64,000 nucleotides of DNA from Gammaproteobacteria bacterium. Its GTDB lineage: Bacteria > Pseudomonadota > Gammaproteobacteria > Pseudomonadales > JADFDG01. The first letter of the stretch is position 1. Each line of letters begins with the position of its first letter. The notes beneath the pieces are model-generated. The model searched no databases, was not told the origin of the DNA, and saw only the letters and a program-made list of their open reading frames with translations. Location of the stretch: the NCBI GenBank assembly GCA_018262975.1, contig JADFDG010000018.1:22070-86069 (forward strand), read 5' to 3'. Positions 54,111 through 64,000 of the stretch are shown in pieces. The translations under genes were made by a program, and so were the position numbers.

Positions 54111-55391
54111 TCAGAGCTTGCCGAAACAGCGCGCAGCCGCCGCCACGCTCGCCTCGATGTCCGCATCGCTGTGTGCGCCTGACATGAACCCTGCCTCGAA
54201 CGCGCTCGGTGCCAGGTACACGCCCTCGTCCAGCATCAGGTGGTAGAAACGCTTGAAACGCTCGATGTCACAGCGGGTCACCTGCTCGTAGCGCGAAACC
54301 TGTGCCTCGGCGGTGAAGAAGAATCCGAACATCGAGCCGACGTGGTTGGTGGTGAGTGCCACGCCCGCGCGCTGCGCGCCGGCGCGGAACCCTTCCATCA
54401 ACGCCTGCGTGCGGCGCGCCAGGCCTTCGTAGAAGCCCGGGCGGGTGATGGCCTCGAGCATGGCCAGCCCGGCGGCCATCGCCAGCGGATTGCCCGACAG
54501 CGTGCCAGCCTGGTAGACCGGGCCCAGCGGGGCGATCTTCTCCATGATGTCGCGCCGGCCGCCGAACGCGCCCACCGGCAGGCCGGCGCCGATCACCTTG
54601 CCCAGGCAGGTAAGGTCGGGGCGGATGCCGTAGTACGCCTGGGCGCCTCCGAGCGCCACCCGGAACCCGGTCATCACCTCGTCGAAGATCAGCACCGTGC
54701 CATGCGCATCGCAGACCTCGCGCAGCGTCTCAAGGAAGCCCGCTTCCGGCGGAATGCAGTTCATGTTGCCGGCCACTGGCTCGACGATGATTGCCGCCAC
54801 CTGGCTACCTTCGCGCGCGAAGTACTCGCGCACCTGCTGCGCATTGTTGTGCTCGAGGGTGATGGTGTGCTTGGCCAGGTCGGCCGGTACGCCGGCGGAA
54901 CTCGGCACGCCCAGCGTGAGCGCCCCGGAGCCGGCCTTCACCAGCAGCGAATCGGCATGGCCGTGGTAGCAGCCCTCGAACTTCACGATGCGGTCGCGCC
55001 CGGTGAAGCCGCGCGCCAGGCGGATCGCGCTCATGGTGGCCTCGGTGCCGGAGCTCACCATGCGCAGCAATTCCATGGACGGCACGATTGCTTTCACGCG
55101 CTCCGCCATCAGGATTTCCAGTTCCGTCGGCGCGCCGAATGACAGCCCGCTCTCCGCGGTGCCCTTGACCGCATCGATCACCGCCGGGTGTGCGTGGCCG
55201 AGCACCAGCGGTCCCCAGCTCTGCACGTAGTCGATGTAGCGCTTGCCGTCGGCGTCGAACACCCAGGCGCCTTCGCCGCGCGCGAAGAACACCGGCGTGC
55301 CGCCGACCTGCCGGAACGCCCGCACCGGCGAGTTCACCCCGCCGGGGATGGATTTCTGGGCGCGGGCAAACAGTTCCTCGGAGCGGCTCAT
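54111..55391 (-). CDS. hemL: Glutamate-1-semialdehyde 2,1-aminomutase
   Basis: HemL makes 5-aminolevulinate from glutamate-1-semialdehyde, a committed step to heme. It is 426 aa. It starts [25 protein letters not shown]. The PLP lysine Lys265 lies in [17 protein letters not shown], and [20 protein letters not shown] and [19 protein letters not shown] are family signatures. Its start codon overlaps the thiE stop (TGATG). It ends the hemJ-thiD-thiE-hemL operon, which brackets two thiamine genes with two heme genes. Confidence 0.98.
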   Translation of the reverse strand: MSRSEELFARAQKSIPGGVNSPVRAFRQVGGTPVFFARGEGAWVFDADGKRYIDYVQSWGPLVLGHAHPAVIDAVKGTAESGLSFGAPTELEILMAERVKAIVPSMELLRMVSSGTEATMSAIRLARGFTGRDRIVKFEGCYHGHADSLLVKAGSGALTLGVPSSAGVPADLAKHTITLEHNNAQQVREYFAREGSQVAAIIVEPVAGNMNCIPPEAGFLETLREVCDAHGTVLIFDEVMTGFRVALGGAQAYYGIRPDLTCLGKVIGAGLPVGAFGGRRDIMEKIAPLGPVYQAGTLSGNPLAMAAGLAMLEAITRPGFYEGLARRTQALMEGFRAGAQRAGVALTTNHVGSMFGFFFTAEAQVSRYEQVTRCDIERFKRFYHLMLDEGVYLAPSAFEAGFMSGAHSDADIEASVAAAARCFGKL

Positions 55392-56020
55392 CAGTGTGTT
55401 CCTCGATTGAACAGGTCGGCGAACGCGCGCGCGCGGGCGGCGACGTCGGCGGTGGAAAACAGGTCGTGAATGACGGCGACGGCATCGGCGCCGGCGTTGA
55501 TCAGCAGCGGCGCATTCTCCACCGTCACGCCGCCGATGGCGACGATCGGGATGTCGATGGCGGCACGTGCCTGCGGCAACCATTCTGCAGCGGCAGGGGA
55601 GGCCGCCGGCTTGGTGCGCGAGGGAAAGAAGCGGCCGAAGGCCACGTAGCTGGCGCCGGCGGCCTGCGCAGCCAGTGCGAGCTCCAGCGAGGCGTGGCAG
55701 GTCTGGCCGATCACGGCGTCCGGCCCGAGCAGCGCGCGTGCGTCGTCAACCGCGCCGTCGCGCTGGCCGAGGTGCACGCCGTGGGCGCCGCAGGCCAGCG
55801 CCAGTTCGACATCGTCATTCACCAGGAACAGTACGCCCGCATCGCGGCACAGCACGCACAGTTGCTCCGCCTCGCGCAGTCGCCTCGCCGCATCGGCCTG
55901 CTTGTTGCGGTACTGCAGCACGGCCGCGCCGCCGTCGATGGCCGCGCGTGCCGCCTCCAGCAGGCGCTCGCCAGGCAGCAGGTCGGGATCGGTGATCGCG
56001 TAGAGGCCGGCGATTTCCAT
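55391..56020 (-). CDS. thiE: Thiamine-phosphate synthase
   Basis: ThiE couples HMP pyrophosphate from ThiD with the thiazole phosphate to form thiamine phosphate. It is 209 aa. Motifs are [54 protein letters not shown] and [46 protein letters not shown] closes the barrel. It lies 1 bp after thiD. No TPP riboswitch is visible in the operon's upstream region. Confidence 0.97.
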   Translation of the reverse strand: MEIAGLYAITDPDLLPGERLLEAARAAIDGGAAVLQYRNKQADAARRLREAEQLCVLCRDAGVLFLVNDDVELALACGAHGVHLGQRDGAVDDARALLGPDAVIGQTCHASLELALAAQAAGASYVAFGRFFPSRTKPAASPAAAEWLPQARAAIDIPIVAIGGVTVENAPLLINAGADAVAVIHDLFSTADVAARARAFADLFNRGTH

Positions 56021-56021
56021 G

Positions 56022-56843
56022 TCAGTTCGTCCGCTGCCAGCGTTGCTGGCGGGTCCAGAAGAAACGGTCGGGCAGCGACTGGCCGCTGCCCGGACGGCGG
56101 GCATTGCCCAGCGCATGCCAGGTGTAGGCCAGTGCCTCGTCGACCGCGCTGGCCATGTCGGCGCCCTGCGCCAGCAGCGCCGCTGCCGCACTGGCCAGCG
56201 TGCAGCCGGAGCCGTGGAACTCCCCGGGCAGGCGTGCCCAGGCGTGCTCCGCAATTTGCTGGTGGCGCGCGTACAGGCGACTCACCACCTCCGGGCCGGC
56301 CTCGTGGCCGCCGGTAATCAGCACGTGGGCGCAGCCGGTGGCCAGCAATTGCTGCGCGCAGGCGGACAGCGTATCGGCGCTCGGTGCCAGCCGTCGCGCC
56401 TCGGGGCCGTTTGGCGTGGCCAGCGTGGCCAGGGGCAGCAGCGTCTCCAGCAGGGCGCGTGGCAGGGCGTCGTCGGACAATGCGCCGCCGCCCCCACCGG
56501 CGAGCACCGGGTCGATCACCACCGGCACACCCGGGTAGCGCCGCAGTATGCCGGCAATGACTTGCGCGTTTTCCGCGCTGCCGACCATGCCGAGCTTGAA
56601 GGCCGCCGGGGCGAGGTCGGCCAGCAGCGTGTCGGCCTGCATGGCCAGCAGTGCCGGATCGACGGCCCGGAACGACTGCACGCGTTGGGTGTCCTGCACC
56701 GTCAGTGCAGTCACCAGCGTCGCCGCATGGCACCCCAGCGAGGCCACCGCTTCCGCGTCTGCCTGCAGGCCGGCTCCCCCGGTGGGGTCGTGGCCGGCGA
56801 ATACCACGACCACGGGTTTGGGCGGCAGTGGCGTGAAATCCAT
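56022..56843 (-). CDS. thiD: Hydroxymethylpyrimidine/phosphomethylpyrimidine kinase
   Basis: ThiD phosphorylates HMP and HMP phosphate for thiamine synthesis. It is 273 aa, a ribokinase fold. Motifs are VVVFAGHDPTGGAGLQADAE AVASLGCHAATLVTALTVQD, FKLGMVGSAENAQVIAGILR, VVIDPVLAGGGGGAL and the anion hole GEFHGSGCTLASAAAALLAQ G. It lies 1 bp after hemJ and 1 bp before thiE, so the four genes are one transcription unit. Confidence 0.97.
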   Translation of the reverse strand: MDFTPLPPKPVVVVFAGHDPTGGAGLQADAEAVASLGCHAATLVTALTVQDTQRVQSFRAVDPALLAMQADTLLADLAPAAFKLGMVGSAENAQVIAGILRRYPGVPVVIDPVLAGGGGGALSDDALPRALLETLLPLATLATPNGPEARRLAPSADTLSACAQQLLATGCAHVLITGGHEAGPEVVSRLYARHQQIAEHAWARLPGEFHGSGCTLASAAAALLAQGADMASAVDEALAYTWHALGNARRPGSGQSLPDRFFWTRQQRWQRTN

Positions 56844-56844
56844 G

Positions 56845-57285
56845 TCAACCGCTCCCGAACGGTCGCACGACCACCAGGATCACCACCGCCACCAGCACCA
56901 GCACCGGCAACTCGTTGAATACCCGGTAGAAGACGTGGGAGCGGGTATTGCGGTCATTGGCAAAGTCGCGCAGGAAGCGGCCGCACAGGCCGTGGTAGCC
57001 ATAGAGCAGGAACACCAGGGCCAACTTCGCGTGCATCCAGCCCTGGGTCCGGTAGAAGTCCCAGTTCAGCGCCAGCAGCCAGACACCCAGCACGAACACC
57101 GCGATCGCCGACGGCGTCATGATGCCCCGGTAGAGCTTGCGCTCCATCACCTTGAAGCGCTCGCGCCCGGCAAGGTCGGTCGCGTCGGCCATCGCGTGGT
57201 AGACGAACAGCCGCGGCAGGTAGAACAGCGCGGCGAACCAGGTCACCACGGCGATGATGTGCAGGGCCTTGAGCCAGAGGAACAC
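56845..57285 (-). CDS. hemJ: Protoporphyrinogen IX oxidase HemJ
   Basis: HemJ oxidises protoporphyrinogen IX in heme synthesis in many bacteria that lack HemY/HemG. The 146-aa membrane protein has four helices. Conserved His residues lie in WLKALHIIAVVTWFAALFYL PRLFVYH, with further motifs in YRGIMTPSAIAVFVLGVWLL and GWMHAKLALVFLLYGYHGLC G. It is first in hemJ-thiD-thiE-hemL. The promoter must lie in the 194-bp divergent gap with argC, where I could not pick a convincing one. Confidence 0.94.
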   Translation of the reverse strand: MFLWLKALHIIAVVTWFAALFYLPRLFVYHAMADATDLAGRERFKVMERKLYRGIMTPSAIAVFVLGVWLLALNWDFYRTQGWMHAKLALVFLLYGYHGLCGRFLRDFANDRNTRSHVFYRVFNELPVLVLVAVVILVVVRPFGSG

Positions 57286-57479
57286 GGGGCATGATCCGGG
57301 ATGTCGGGGTGCTGATTATCGCAGACGCCGCGGGACATTGCCGGACCGGTGCGCGCCGGCGGCTGCGACCCGCGGGGCCGGCGGTGCAGCAGGCAGGGCA
57401 ATCCGCGGTTGCCGCGGCCGGGCATGGCCGGTAGATTGGCTCCCCCCTTCCGTGGTTTTCCTGCATTCGGGAGCAGTCC

Positions 57480-58514
57480 GTGACGATCAGCGTAGGTATT
57501 GTGGGCGGTACCGGTTACACCGGGGTCGAGTTGCTGCGGCTGCTGTGCCAGCACCCGCAGGTGCGTCTGCACGTCATCACCTCGCGTTCCGAGGCCGGGC
57601 AGCGCGTGGCCGATATCTACCCGAACCTGCGTGGCCGCCTGGATATCGCCTTCAGCGCCCCTGACATCGGCGAACTGTGCCAGTGCGACGTGGTGTTCTT
57701 TGCCACCCCCAACGGCATTGCCATGGAATCCGCGCCGACGCTGGTCGAGGCGGGGGTGAAGGTCATCGATCTGGCGGCCGATTTCCGCCTCAGGGATCCG
57801 GCCGTCTGGCAGAAATGGTACGGGATGCCACACAAGTGTCCCGACCTGCTGGCCGAGGCCGTCTACGGCCTGCCCGAGGTCAACCGCGAGCAGATCCGCA
57901 AGGCGCGGGTGATCGCCAACCCGGGCTGCTATCCCACGGCGGTGCAGCTGGGCTTCCTGCCGCTGATCGAGCAGGGCCTGGTGGATACCGGCCGGCTGAT
58001 CGCCGATGCCAAGTCGGGGGTATCCGGCGCCGGCCGCCACGCGCGCGTCGATGTGCTGTTCAGTGAGGCCGCCGATTCGTTCAAGGCCTACGGCGTGCCC
58101 GGTCACCGCCACCTGCCGGAAATCAGCCAGGGCCTGGCCGCGGCAGCCGGCGGTGCGGTCGGCCTGACCTTCGTGCCGCACCTGGTGCCGATGATCCGCG
58201 GCATCCACGCCACCCTGTACGCCAACCTGAAGGATCCGCACGGCGACCTGCAGGCACTCTACGAGCAGCGTTACGGCAACGAGCCGTTCGTCGACGTGAT
58301 GCCGGCCGGCACCCACCCGGAAACGCGCAGTGTCCGCGGCGCCAATCTCTGCCGTATCGCCGTGCACCGCCCGCAGGGTGGCGACACCGTGGTCGTGCTG
58401 TCCGTCATCGACAACCTCGTCAAGGGCGCGGCGGGGCAGGCCGTGCAGAACATGAACCTGCTTTTCGGCCTGGCCGAGACCACCGGTCTCGAGCAGGTCG
58501 CCCTGTTGCCCTGA
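57480..58514 (+). CDS. argC: N-acetyl-gamma-glutamyl-phosphate reductase
   Basis: ArgC reduces N-acetylglutamyl phosphate to the semialdehyde with NADPH in arginine synthesis. The GTG at 57480 (GGGAG 7 nt upstream) gives 344 aa. The NADPH motif is [20 protein letters not shown]. The catalytic cysteine is in [57 protein letters not shown] and [20 protein letters not shown] follow. The carAB genes at 8257-12675 supply carbamoyl phosphate to the same pathway. Confidence 0.98.
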   Translation: MTISVGIVGGTGYTGVELLRLLCQHPQVRLHVITSRSEAGQRVADIYPNLRGRLDIAFSAPDIGELCQCDVVFFATPNGIAMESAPTLVEAGVKVIDLAADFRLRDPAVWQKWYGMPHKCPDLLAEAVYGLPEVNREQIRKARVIANPGCYPTAVQLGFLPLIEQGLVDTGRLIADAKSGVSGAGRHARVDVLFSEAADSFKAYGVPGHRHLPEISQGLAAAAGGAVGLTFVPHLVPMIRGIHATLYANLKDPHGDLQALYEQRYGNEPFVDVMPAGTHPETRSVRGANLCRIAVHRPQGGDTVVVLSVIDNLVKGAAGQAVQNMNLLFGLAETTGLEQVALLP

Positions 58515-58524
58515 GGCGCATCCG

Positions 58525-59283
58525 GTGAGCGTCCGCGGTCCTCGCGTTCCCCGCATGGTCCTGCGCGAGGACCGCCCGGCCCAGCGTCGCGCGGTGATCA
58601 TCGGCAGCCTGCTGCTGCTGGCGCTGGTCGCCGTGTGCAGCTGGCTGTTCGGGCGCTGGTCCGTGCTCGCCGACCTGACGGTGGATGGCGGTTCGCTGCG
58701 CGGCATGCTGCAGGCCGACGCGCTGGTTGCCGAGAATCGCTCGCTGCGCGAAGAACTGGCCATCTACCGCGATGGCGGCGACGTCGCCCGCCAGGTCGAG
58801 GAGCGGGTGCGCGTGGAGAACCTGCAGATGCAGGAGCGCGTGGCCGAGCTGGAGGAGGCGCTGGCCTACTATCGCCGGGTGGCGGTGCCCGATCGCAGCG
58901 GCAAGGGCCTGCGCATCGAGCGGCTGGAGGTGAACTCCAGTGGCCGTCCGCAGGCGTGGACGCTGTCGTTGCTGCTCCTGCGCACCGGGGAAACCGATGC
59001 GGCGGTGGAGGGCCGGCTGGAAGGCGTGCTGGTGGCCGATGGCCCGCACGGCCGCGTCGAATTGCCGCTGGCGCAGGTACTGCCCGCAGGTCGCCAGGCG
59101 TTCAGCGTGCGTTATGCCGACGATATCCGTGCGGACCTGCACCTGCCTGCCGGGCTGGTGCCGGTACGCCTCAACCTGGTCGCGGTGATCAGCGCGCCGC
59201 GTCCGGATCGCATCGAGAAGTCCTGGCCCGCGCGCCAGGGAGTCAAGTCACAGGAGGTACCGGCCAATGCTGGGCAAGGCTAA
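58525..59283 (+). CDS. DUF6776-type membrane-anchored coiled-coil protein
   Basis: The 252-aa protein (GTG at 58525) has a basic N-terminus, one transmembrane helix (AVIIGSLLLLALVAVCSWLF) and a coiled coil (about 65-120, with LVAENRSLREELAIYRDGGD and MQERVAELEEALAYYRR). A beta-rich domain follows. This layout and its position between argC and a bactofilin match the DUF6776 family (from memory). It overlaps the bactofilin gene by 17 bp. A role together with the bactofilin at the envelope is likely but unproven. Confidence 0.82.
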   Translation: MSVRGPRVPRMVLREDRPAQRRAVIIGSLLLLALVAVCSWLFGRWSVLADLTVDGGSLRGMLQADALVAENRSLREELAIYRDGGDVARQVEERVRVENLQMQERVAELEEALAYYRRVAVPDRSGKGLRIERLEVNSSGRPQAWTLSLLLLRTGETDAAVEGRLEGVLVADGPHGRVELPLAQVLPAGRQAFSVRYADDIRADLHLPAGLVPVRLNLVAVISAPRPDRIEKSWPARQGVKSQEVPANAGQG

Positions 59284-59635
59284 GAACGCGGCAGGCGCGC
59301 ACACGCTGATCGCCGCCAATTCCCGGGTGGTCGGCGATATCCATTTCACCGGTGGGCTGCACGTGCAGGGGCACGTGCAAGGCAACCTGCTGGCAGGTGC
59401 CGAGGGCGGTCACCTGGTGATCGGCGAGGGCGGTCTGGTGGAGGGCGAGATCCATGCCCCCCACGTGGTGATCAACGGTGAGGTGCGTGGCGATGTCCAT
59501 GCCACTGACCGCCTCGAACTGGCCGCGCGGGCCGTGGTGACCGGCAACGTCTATTACCGCCTGATCGAGATCGTCGTCGGTGCGCGCATCGACGGGGTGA
59601 TGCGCCACCAGGCGGCCGACACGGGCAATAGTTGA
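59267..59635 (+). CDS. Bactofilin (polymer-forming cytoskeletal protein)
   Basis: Bactofilins polymerise without nucleotide into scaffolds for cell-shape and envelope enzymes. The 122-aa protein is a DUF583 beta-helix: TLIAANSRVVGDIHFTGGLH VQGHVQGNLLA, LVIGEGGLVEGEIHAPHVVI NGEVRGDV and RAVVTGNVYYRLIEIVVGAR IDGVMRH. A short flexible head and tail flank the repeats. GGAGGT precedes the ATG within the upstream gene. M23 peptidases are frequent bactofilin partners, and one lies 1.6 kb away at 61206. Confidence 0.93.
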   Translation: MLGKAKNAAGAHTLIAANSRVVGDIHFTGGLHVQGHVQGNLLAGAEGGHLVIGEGGLVEGEIHAPHVVINGEVRGDVHATDRLELAARAVVTGNVYYRLIEIVVGARIDGVMRHQAADTGNS

Positions 59636-59652
59636 CTAAATTGCTCGGCTAT
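59628..59652 (+). promoter_or_regulatory. Type 1 IscR-binding site upstream of erpA
   Basis: The 25 bases starting ATAGTTGACTAAATT and ending GCTCGGCTAT fit the E. coli type 1 IscR consensus (ATASYYGACTRWWWYAGTCR RSTAT) at 23 of 25 positions. The site includes the bactofilin stop codon and a -35-like TTGACT (59632-59637), so [2Fe-2S]-IscR would block the erpA promoter. The -10 is unclear. Confidence 0.75.
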
Positions 59653-59701
59653 TACACCATGCCCGCCGCACACCGCGATGCCTGTGCCGAGGAATGTTGT
59701 C

Positions 59702-60043
59702 GTGAGCTCCCCTGACGCCGCCATGGCCCTGACCGAGAACGCTGCCCGCAAGCTGCGGTTGCTGCGCGAGGACGAGGGCAATCCCGACCTGAAGTTGCGC
59801 GTCTACATCACCGGCGGCGGTTGTGCCGGGTTCTCGTACGGCTTCAAGTTCGACGACGCGGTGAACGAAGGCGACACCGTGGTGACGCGCGATGACGTGA
59901 CGATGGTGGTCGATGCCCTGTCGATCCAGTACCTGGCCGGTTCCACCGTGGACTACGTGGAAGGGCTGCAGGGTGCCCGCTTCGTGATCGAGAACCCCAA
60001 CGCCAGCAGCACCTGCGGCTGCGGATCTTCCTTCTCCGTATAG
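59702..60043 (+). CDS. erpA: Iron-sulfur cluster insertion protein ErpA
   Basis: ErpA is an A-type carrier that delivers Fe-S clusters to target proteins. The GTG at 59702 (GAGGA 8 nt upstream) gives 113 aa, with the cluster cysteines at 41, 105 and 107 (E. coli 42, 106, 108). An ATG at 59678 lacks a ribosome-binding site. Signatures are [39 protein letters not shown] and [11 protein letters not shown]. It is preceded by a type 1 IscR site. Its TAG stop is part of a REP element. Confidence 0.97.
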   Translation: MSSPDAAMALTENAARKLRLLREDEGNPDLKLRVYITGGGCAGFSYGFKFDDAVNEGDTVVTRDDVTMVVDALSIQYLAGSTVDYVEGLQGARFVIENPNASSTCGCGSSFSV

Positions 60044-60063
60044 CGAGGGGGCCTCGCCCCCCG
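60041..60063 (+). repeat. GTAG-type REP element, degenerate copy G
   Basis: TAGCGAGGGGGCCTCGCCCC CCG is one REP unit, here headed ATAG instead of GTAG. It supplies the erpA stop codon and fills the gap to the convergent anmK. Confidence 0.65.
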
Positions 60064-60067
60064 TCAA

Positions 60068-61198
60068 CTACCTGCCCGCCGGGTAAATCCCTCCCAGCAC
60101 CACCTCGCGCCTGGCCCCGGTGACCGCCGGCAGGTTTCCGCTCAGCCCCGCCAGCGCGCGGTGTGCCAGCCAGGCAAATGCCATCGCCTCCACCCAGTCG
60201 GGATCCACGCCAAGTTCGGCCGTGGTCGTCACGCGATGCCCCGGCAGCCGCGCGGCCAGTCGTTCGCGCAGGAAAGCATTGTGCGCGCCTCCGCCGCACA
60301 GGAACACGCTGCCGTGGCCACTGCCCCAGCGCTCGGCGGCTTCGGCGACGCTGCGCGCTGTCAGCTCCACCAGGCTGGCCTGCACGTCGCACGCGGCCAG
60401 CAGGTCGCCGTCCGGCAGGTCCGCCAGGCGCTCATCCAGCCAGGCCAGGCTGAAGCGCTCGCGACCGGTCGATTTCGGGGGCGCCTCGTCGAAGTAGGGG
60501 TCGGCCAGCAGCAGGTCGAGCAACGGATCATCGACCCGCCCGCTGCGCCCCCACGCTCCGTCGCGATCGATCGGCGTGCCGTGATGCCTTTCGTGCCACG
60601 CGTCCAGCAGCACGTTTCCTGGCCCGGTGTCGAAGCCGCGTACCGGCTCGCCGGCCGCTGCCGGCAGGCAGGTCACGTTGGCCATCCCGCCCAGATTCAC
60701 CACCAGGCGGTTCTCACTCGTTGTGCGGAATACCGCGTCGTGGAAGGCCGGCACCAGCGGTGCGCCCTGGCCACCGGCGGCCATGTCGCGCCGGCGGAAA
60801 TCGGCCACGGTGGTGATGCCGGTGAGCTCGGCGATGGTGTTGGGATCGCCGATCTGCAGCGTGAACGGCGAGCGGGCGAGCGGGCGGTGGCGGACGGTCT
60901 GGCCATGGCTGCCGATCGCCGTGACGGTGCGGGCGTCCACGCCGGCCTTTTCCAGCAGGTTCAGGGCTGCGCGGGCGAACTGGCGACCGATATCGACATC
61001 CAGCTCGCCGACACGGTCTATCTCGTCGTCACCGGGCTGCGTCATGGCGAGGATGCGTTCACGCAGTGCCGGTGGCATGGGCTCGCCGTGGGCGGCCACC
61101 AGCCGGGGCCGCTGCCCCTCGGGGAGGGCGACCAGCGCGGCATCGATACCGTCCACGCTGGTGCCGGACATCAGGCCGATGTAAAGCGGATCGGCCAT
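60068..61198 (-). CDS. anmK: Anhydro-N-acetylmuramic acid kinase
   Basis: AnmK phosphorylates and opens anhydroMurNAc during peptidoglycan recycling. It is 376 aa, a sugar kinase of the ASKHA fold. Motifs are YIGLMSGTSVDGIDAALVAL, AIGSHGQTVRHRP, GDPNTIAELTGITTVADFRR RDMAAGGQGAPLVPAFHDAV F and LVVNLGGMANVTCLP; GFDTGPGNVLLD and LCGGGAHNAFLRERL are phosphate and sugar loops. It lies next to a murein endopeptidase-type M23 gene on the same strand, 7 bp apart. Confidence 0.97.
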   Translation of the reverse strand: MADPLYIGLMSGTSVDGIDAALVALPEGQRPRLVAAHGEPMPPALRERILAMTQPGDDEIDRVGELDVDIGRQFARAALNLLEKAGVDARTVTAIGSHGQTVRHRPLARSPFTLQIGDPNTIAELTGITTVADFRRRDMAAGGQGAPLVPAFHDAVFRTTSENRLVVNLGGMANVTCLPAAAGEPVRGFDTGPGNVLLDAWHERHHGTPIDRDGAWGRSGRVDDPLLDLLLADPYFDEAPPKSTGRERFSLAWLDERLADLPDGDLLAACDVQASLVELTARSVAEAAERWGSGHGSVFLCGGGAHNAFLRERLAARLPGHRVTTTAELGVDPDWVEAMAFAWLAHRALAGLSGNLPAVTGARREVVLGGIYPAGR

Positions 61199-61205
61199 CG
61201 GTGGG

Positions 61206-62534
61206 TCAGTTGGCCTTCGCCTGGCTGTTGCGTGCCGGCGCCGCCTGGGCCACCGCCGTGCGGCCGGAGAAGTTGTCGAGCATCGCCACCAGGCGCGTCG
61301 ACTCGGCGAGGAAAGCCTGCTTTTCCGATGCGGCGATCGGCGTCGCCTCGGCCGTCTTCACCTTCAGCGGATTGACGTGTACGCCATTGACGCGGAATTC
61401 GTAGTGCAGGTGCGGTCCGCTCGCCAGGCCAGTGGAGCCCACGTAGCCGATCACCTGGCCCTGCGAGACGCGCGCGCCCGAGCGGATGTTCTTGGCGAAG
61501 CCGTTCAGGTGCGCATAAAGCGTCGACTTGCTGCCGCCATGCTGGATGATGATGGTGCGGCCATAGCCACCCTTGTTGCCGGCATACTCGATGCGACCGT
61601 CACCGGCGGCCTTCACCGGCGTGCCGCGCGCCGCGGCGTAGTCCACGCCCTTGTGCGCGCGAACCGTGTGCAATACCGGGTGCAGGCGGCGGGTGGTGAA
61701 ACCGGAGCTGATGCGCGCGAAATCGACCGGCGTACGCAGGAACGCCTTGCGCATCGCCATGCCTTCCGGCGTGTAATAACCGACGCGCCCGTCCGACGTC
61801 TTGTAGCGTACGGCGCGGTAGGTGCGGCCTTCGTTGACGAACTCGGCGGCCAGCACGTCGCCGTCCCTGACCTTCTCGCCTTCGACCAGCACTTCCTCGA
61901 ACAGTACGCGGAACGAGTCGCCCTGCTGCACTTCGAGCGCGAAGTCGATGTCGTAGCCGAACACGTCGGCGATTTCCAGGATCACGGTGTCGCTCACGCC
62001 GGCGCGCTTGCCGGCACCGAACAGCGAGTCCTCGATGGTGCCTTCGGCGAACCGCTGCACCGTGACCGCGGGCTTCTCGACGATCTCGCTCTCGTAAACG
62101 CCGTCGCTGTTGCGGCGTACGTTCACGACGCGATAGGGATCCGGCTGGTAGGAAATCTCGCTGAGCTGGCCGTCATGGTCCGTGGCGACCTTCAGCGTGG
62201 TGCCCACCTTGATGGCGGTCAGCGCCTCGCCGGCCGGGCCGGAGGAAACGATCTGGTGCACGGTGGCCGGCGTGTGGCCGCGGGACGTGAGGATGCGCGC
62301 GAGCGTGTCCCCGGTGCGGACCTTCACGTTCTCCCACAGGTGGGTGACCTTGTTGGTGGTGGCGGCGAGCGCCTCGCCCGGCAGGGCGACGGCTACCTGC
62401 TGTACGGGTTCGCCGCGCGATTCCGCCAGGAAGTAGACGGCCGGCGGCAGGGCGGCCAGGGCAGCCACGGCCAGCACGAGGGCCGGGCGGGGCAGGCTGG
62501 CCAGGGCTTGCCGCCAGGAGGGAATACGGGACAT
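61206..62534 (-). CDS. M23 family murein endopeptidase (MepM-like)
   Basis: The 442-aa protein is a membrane-anchored cell-wall endopeptidase like MepM/YebA. It has an N-terminal signal anchor (PALVLAVAALAALPPAVYFL). A LysM/OapA-like domain follows (VRTGDTLARILTSRGHTPAT), then a helical middle and the LytM domain. The zinc ligands are in HTVRAHKGVDYAAARGTPV (His and Asp) and SGPHLHYEFRVNGVHVNP (HxH). It is divergent from tyrS and upstream of anmK in one operon, linking cross-link cleavage to recycling of the product. Confidence 0.94.
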   Translation of the reverse strand: MSRIPSWRQALASLPRPALVLAVAALAALPPAVYFLAESRGEPVQQVAVALPGEALAATTNKVTHLWENVKVRTGDTLARILTSRGHTPATVHQIVSSGPAGEALTAIKVGTTLKVATDHDGQLSEISYQPDPYRVVNVRRNSDGVYESEIVEKPAVTVQRFAEGTIEDSLFGAGKRAGVSDTVILEIADVFGYDIDFALEVQQGDSFRVLFEEVLVEGEKVRDGDVLAAEFVNEGRTYRAVRYKTSDGRVGYYTPEGMAMRKAFLRTPVDFARISSGFTTRRLHPVLHTVRAHKGVDYAAARGTPVKAAGDGRIEYAGNKGGYGRTIIIQHGGSKSTLYAHLNGFAKNIRSGARVSQGQVIGYVGSTGLASGPHLHYEFRVNGVHVNPLKVKTAEATPIAASEKQAFLAESTRLVAMLDNFSGRTAVAQAAPARNSQAKAN

Positions 62535-62711
62535 GGAAACTTCCAGTGAATTCTGGGTTTGTGTTGCAGGTTGGCGTCGATTCTAGGGGAGGGGGTCCGT
62601 CCGGGGAACCCGGGAGGTTGTGACAAAGTTCGCGGCTGTGACGAGTTGGGCATAAAATGCGCGCCCCCGGGCGGTGCCGGCACCGCTCCGACGTACCCTG
62701 GAAGGCAGAAC

Positions 62712-63917
<1,206 letters not shown>

Positions 63918-63925
63918 CAAATTCG

Positions 63926-63953
63926 TTGACACCCGTTTTTGCCTACCTATAAT
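63926..63953 (+). promoter_or_regulatory. Near-consensus promoter, probably of an rRNA operon
   Basis: TTGACA (63926-63931), a 16-bp spacer and TATAAT (63948-63953) match both sigma-70 hexamers perfectly. The GC-rich discriminator GCCGCCTCC follows, typical of stringently controlled rRNA promoters. In Xanthomonas an rRNA operon follows tyrS; here the transcribed region lies beyond the window. Confidence 0.85.
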
Positions 63954-64000
63954 GCCGCCTCCCCGCTGCGGTGGGGGCCTGCTTCACCGGCGGGGAGTTC

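Noticed and set aside
57286..57479. TPP riboswitch ahead of hemJ-thiD-thiE
   Set aside because: No CUGAGA or ACCUGA-type thi-box elements in the divergent gap.

Overview
The window is high-GC chromosomal DNA of a gammaproteobacterium. It is almost entirely housekeeping genes, with no insertion sequence, prophage or CRISPR array. Two gene orders point to the Xanthomonadales or a close neighbour (inference from remembered synteny): recN-hrcA-grpE-dnaK-dnaJ-dapB-carAB-greA-yhbY-rlmE-ftsH-folP-glmM-tpiA-secG, and argC-DUF6776-bactofilin-erpA-anmK-M23 peptidase-tyrS followed by an rRNA-type promoter. A family of GTAG-headed extragenic palindromes fits the same group. A third block, dksA-gluQ-cbrX-cbrA-cbrB-(crcZ)-pcnB-folK-panB-panC, has the order familiar from Pseudomonas.

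Layout. 1-7122: recN (cut by the left edge), the heat-shock genes hrcA, grpE, dnaK and dnaJ with two sigma-32-type promoters, and an unrecognised Tat-exported protein. 7178-13157: dapB, carAB behind a leader with an intrinsic terminator, and greA. 13252-19764: yhbY (minus), then rlmE, ftsH, folP, glmM, tpiA and secG. 19774-29014: tRNA-Leu(GAG), initiator tRNA-Met, and rimP-nusA-infB-rbfA-truB-rpsO-pnp, a translation and RNA-metabolism block. 29111-34841: an SPFH membrane protein facing a minus-strand operon acs-SIMPL-DUF1631-PilZ. 35065-39913 (minus): pcnB-folK-dgk-panB-panC-panD, covering mRNA polyadenylation, folate, deoxynucleoside salvage and pantothenate. 39996-44925 (minus): the cbrX-cbrA-cbrB regulatory cassette and the RNA it probably controls. 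45002-52966: gluQ, dksA with a very long basic extension, an aminotransferase, a Rieske protein, a PfkB sugar/nucleoside kinase, PBP1B and a lipoprotein. 52972-57285: trxC, a membrane protein, and a tight hemJ-thiD-thiE-hemL operon. 57480-64000: argC, DUF6776, bactofilin, erpA under a probable IscR site, anmK, an M23 peptidase, tyrS, and a near-consensus promoter running off the right edge.

The most interesting locus is the 518-bp gene-free gap between cbrB and pcnB. Its minus strand carries, in order, TGTTAC/GTAACA-type half-sites, a canonical -24/-12 sigma-54 promoter, five A-rich CA motifs of the kind bound by Hfq/Crc in Pseudomonas, and a GC hairpin with a U tail. This is the full layout of a CbrB-activated CrcZ-type decoy RNA, in a genome whose other gene orders look like Xanthomonadales rather than Pseudomonas. 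One gene in the window, the Tat-exported protein at 5962, has its start codon embedded in the same kind of CA motif, so it is a candidate target of that circuit.
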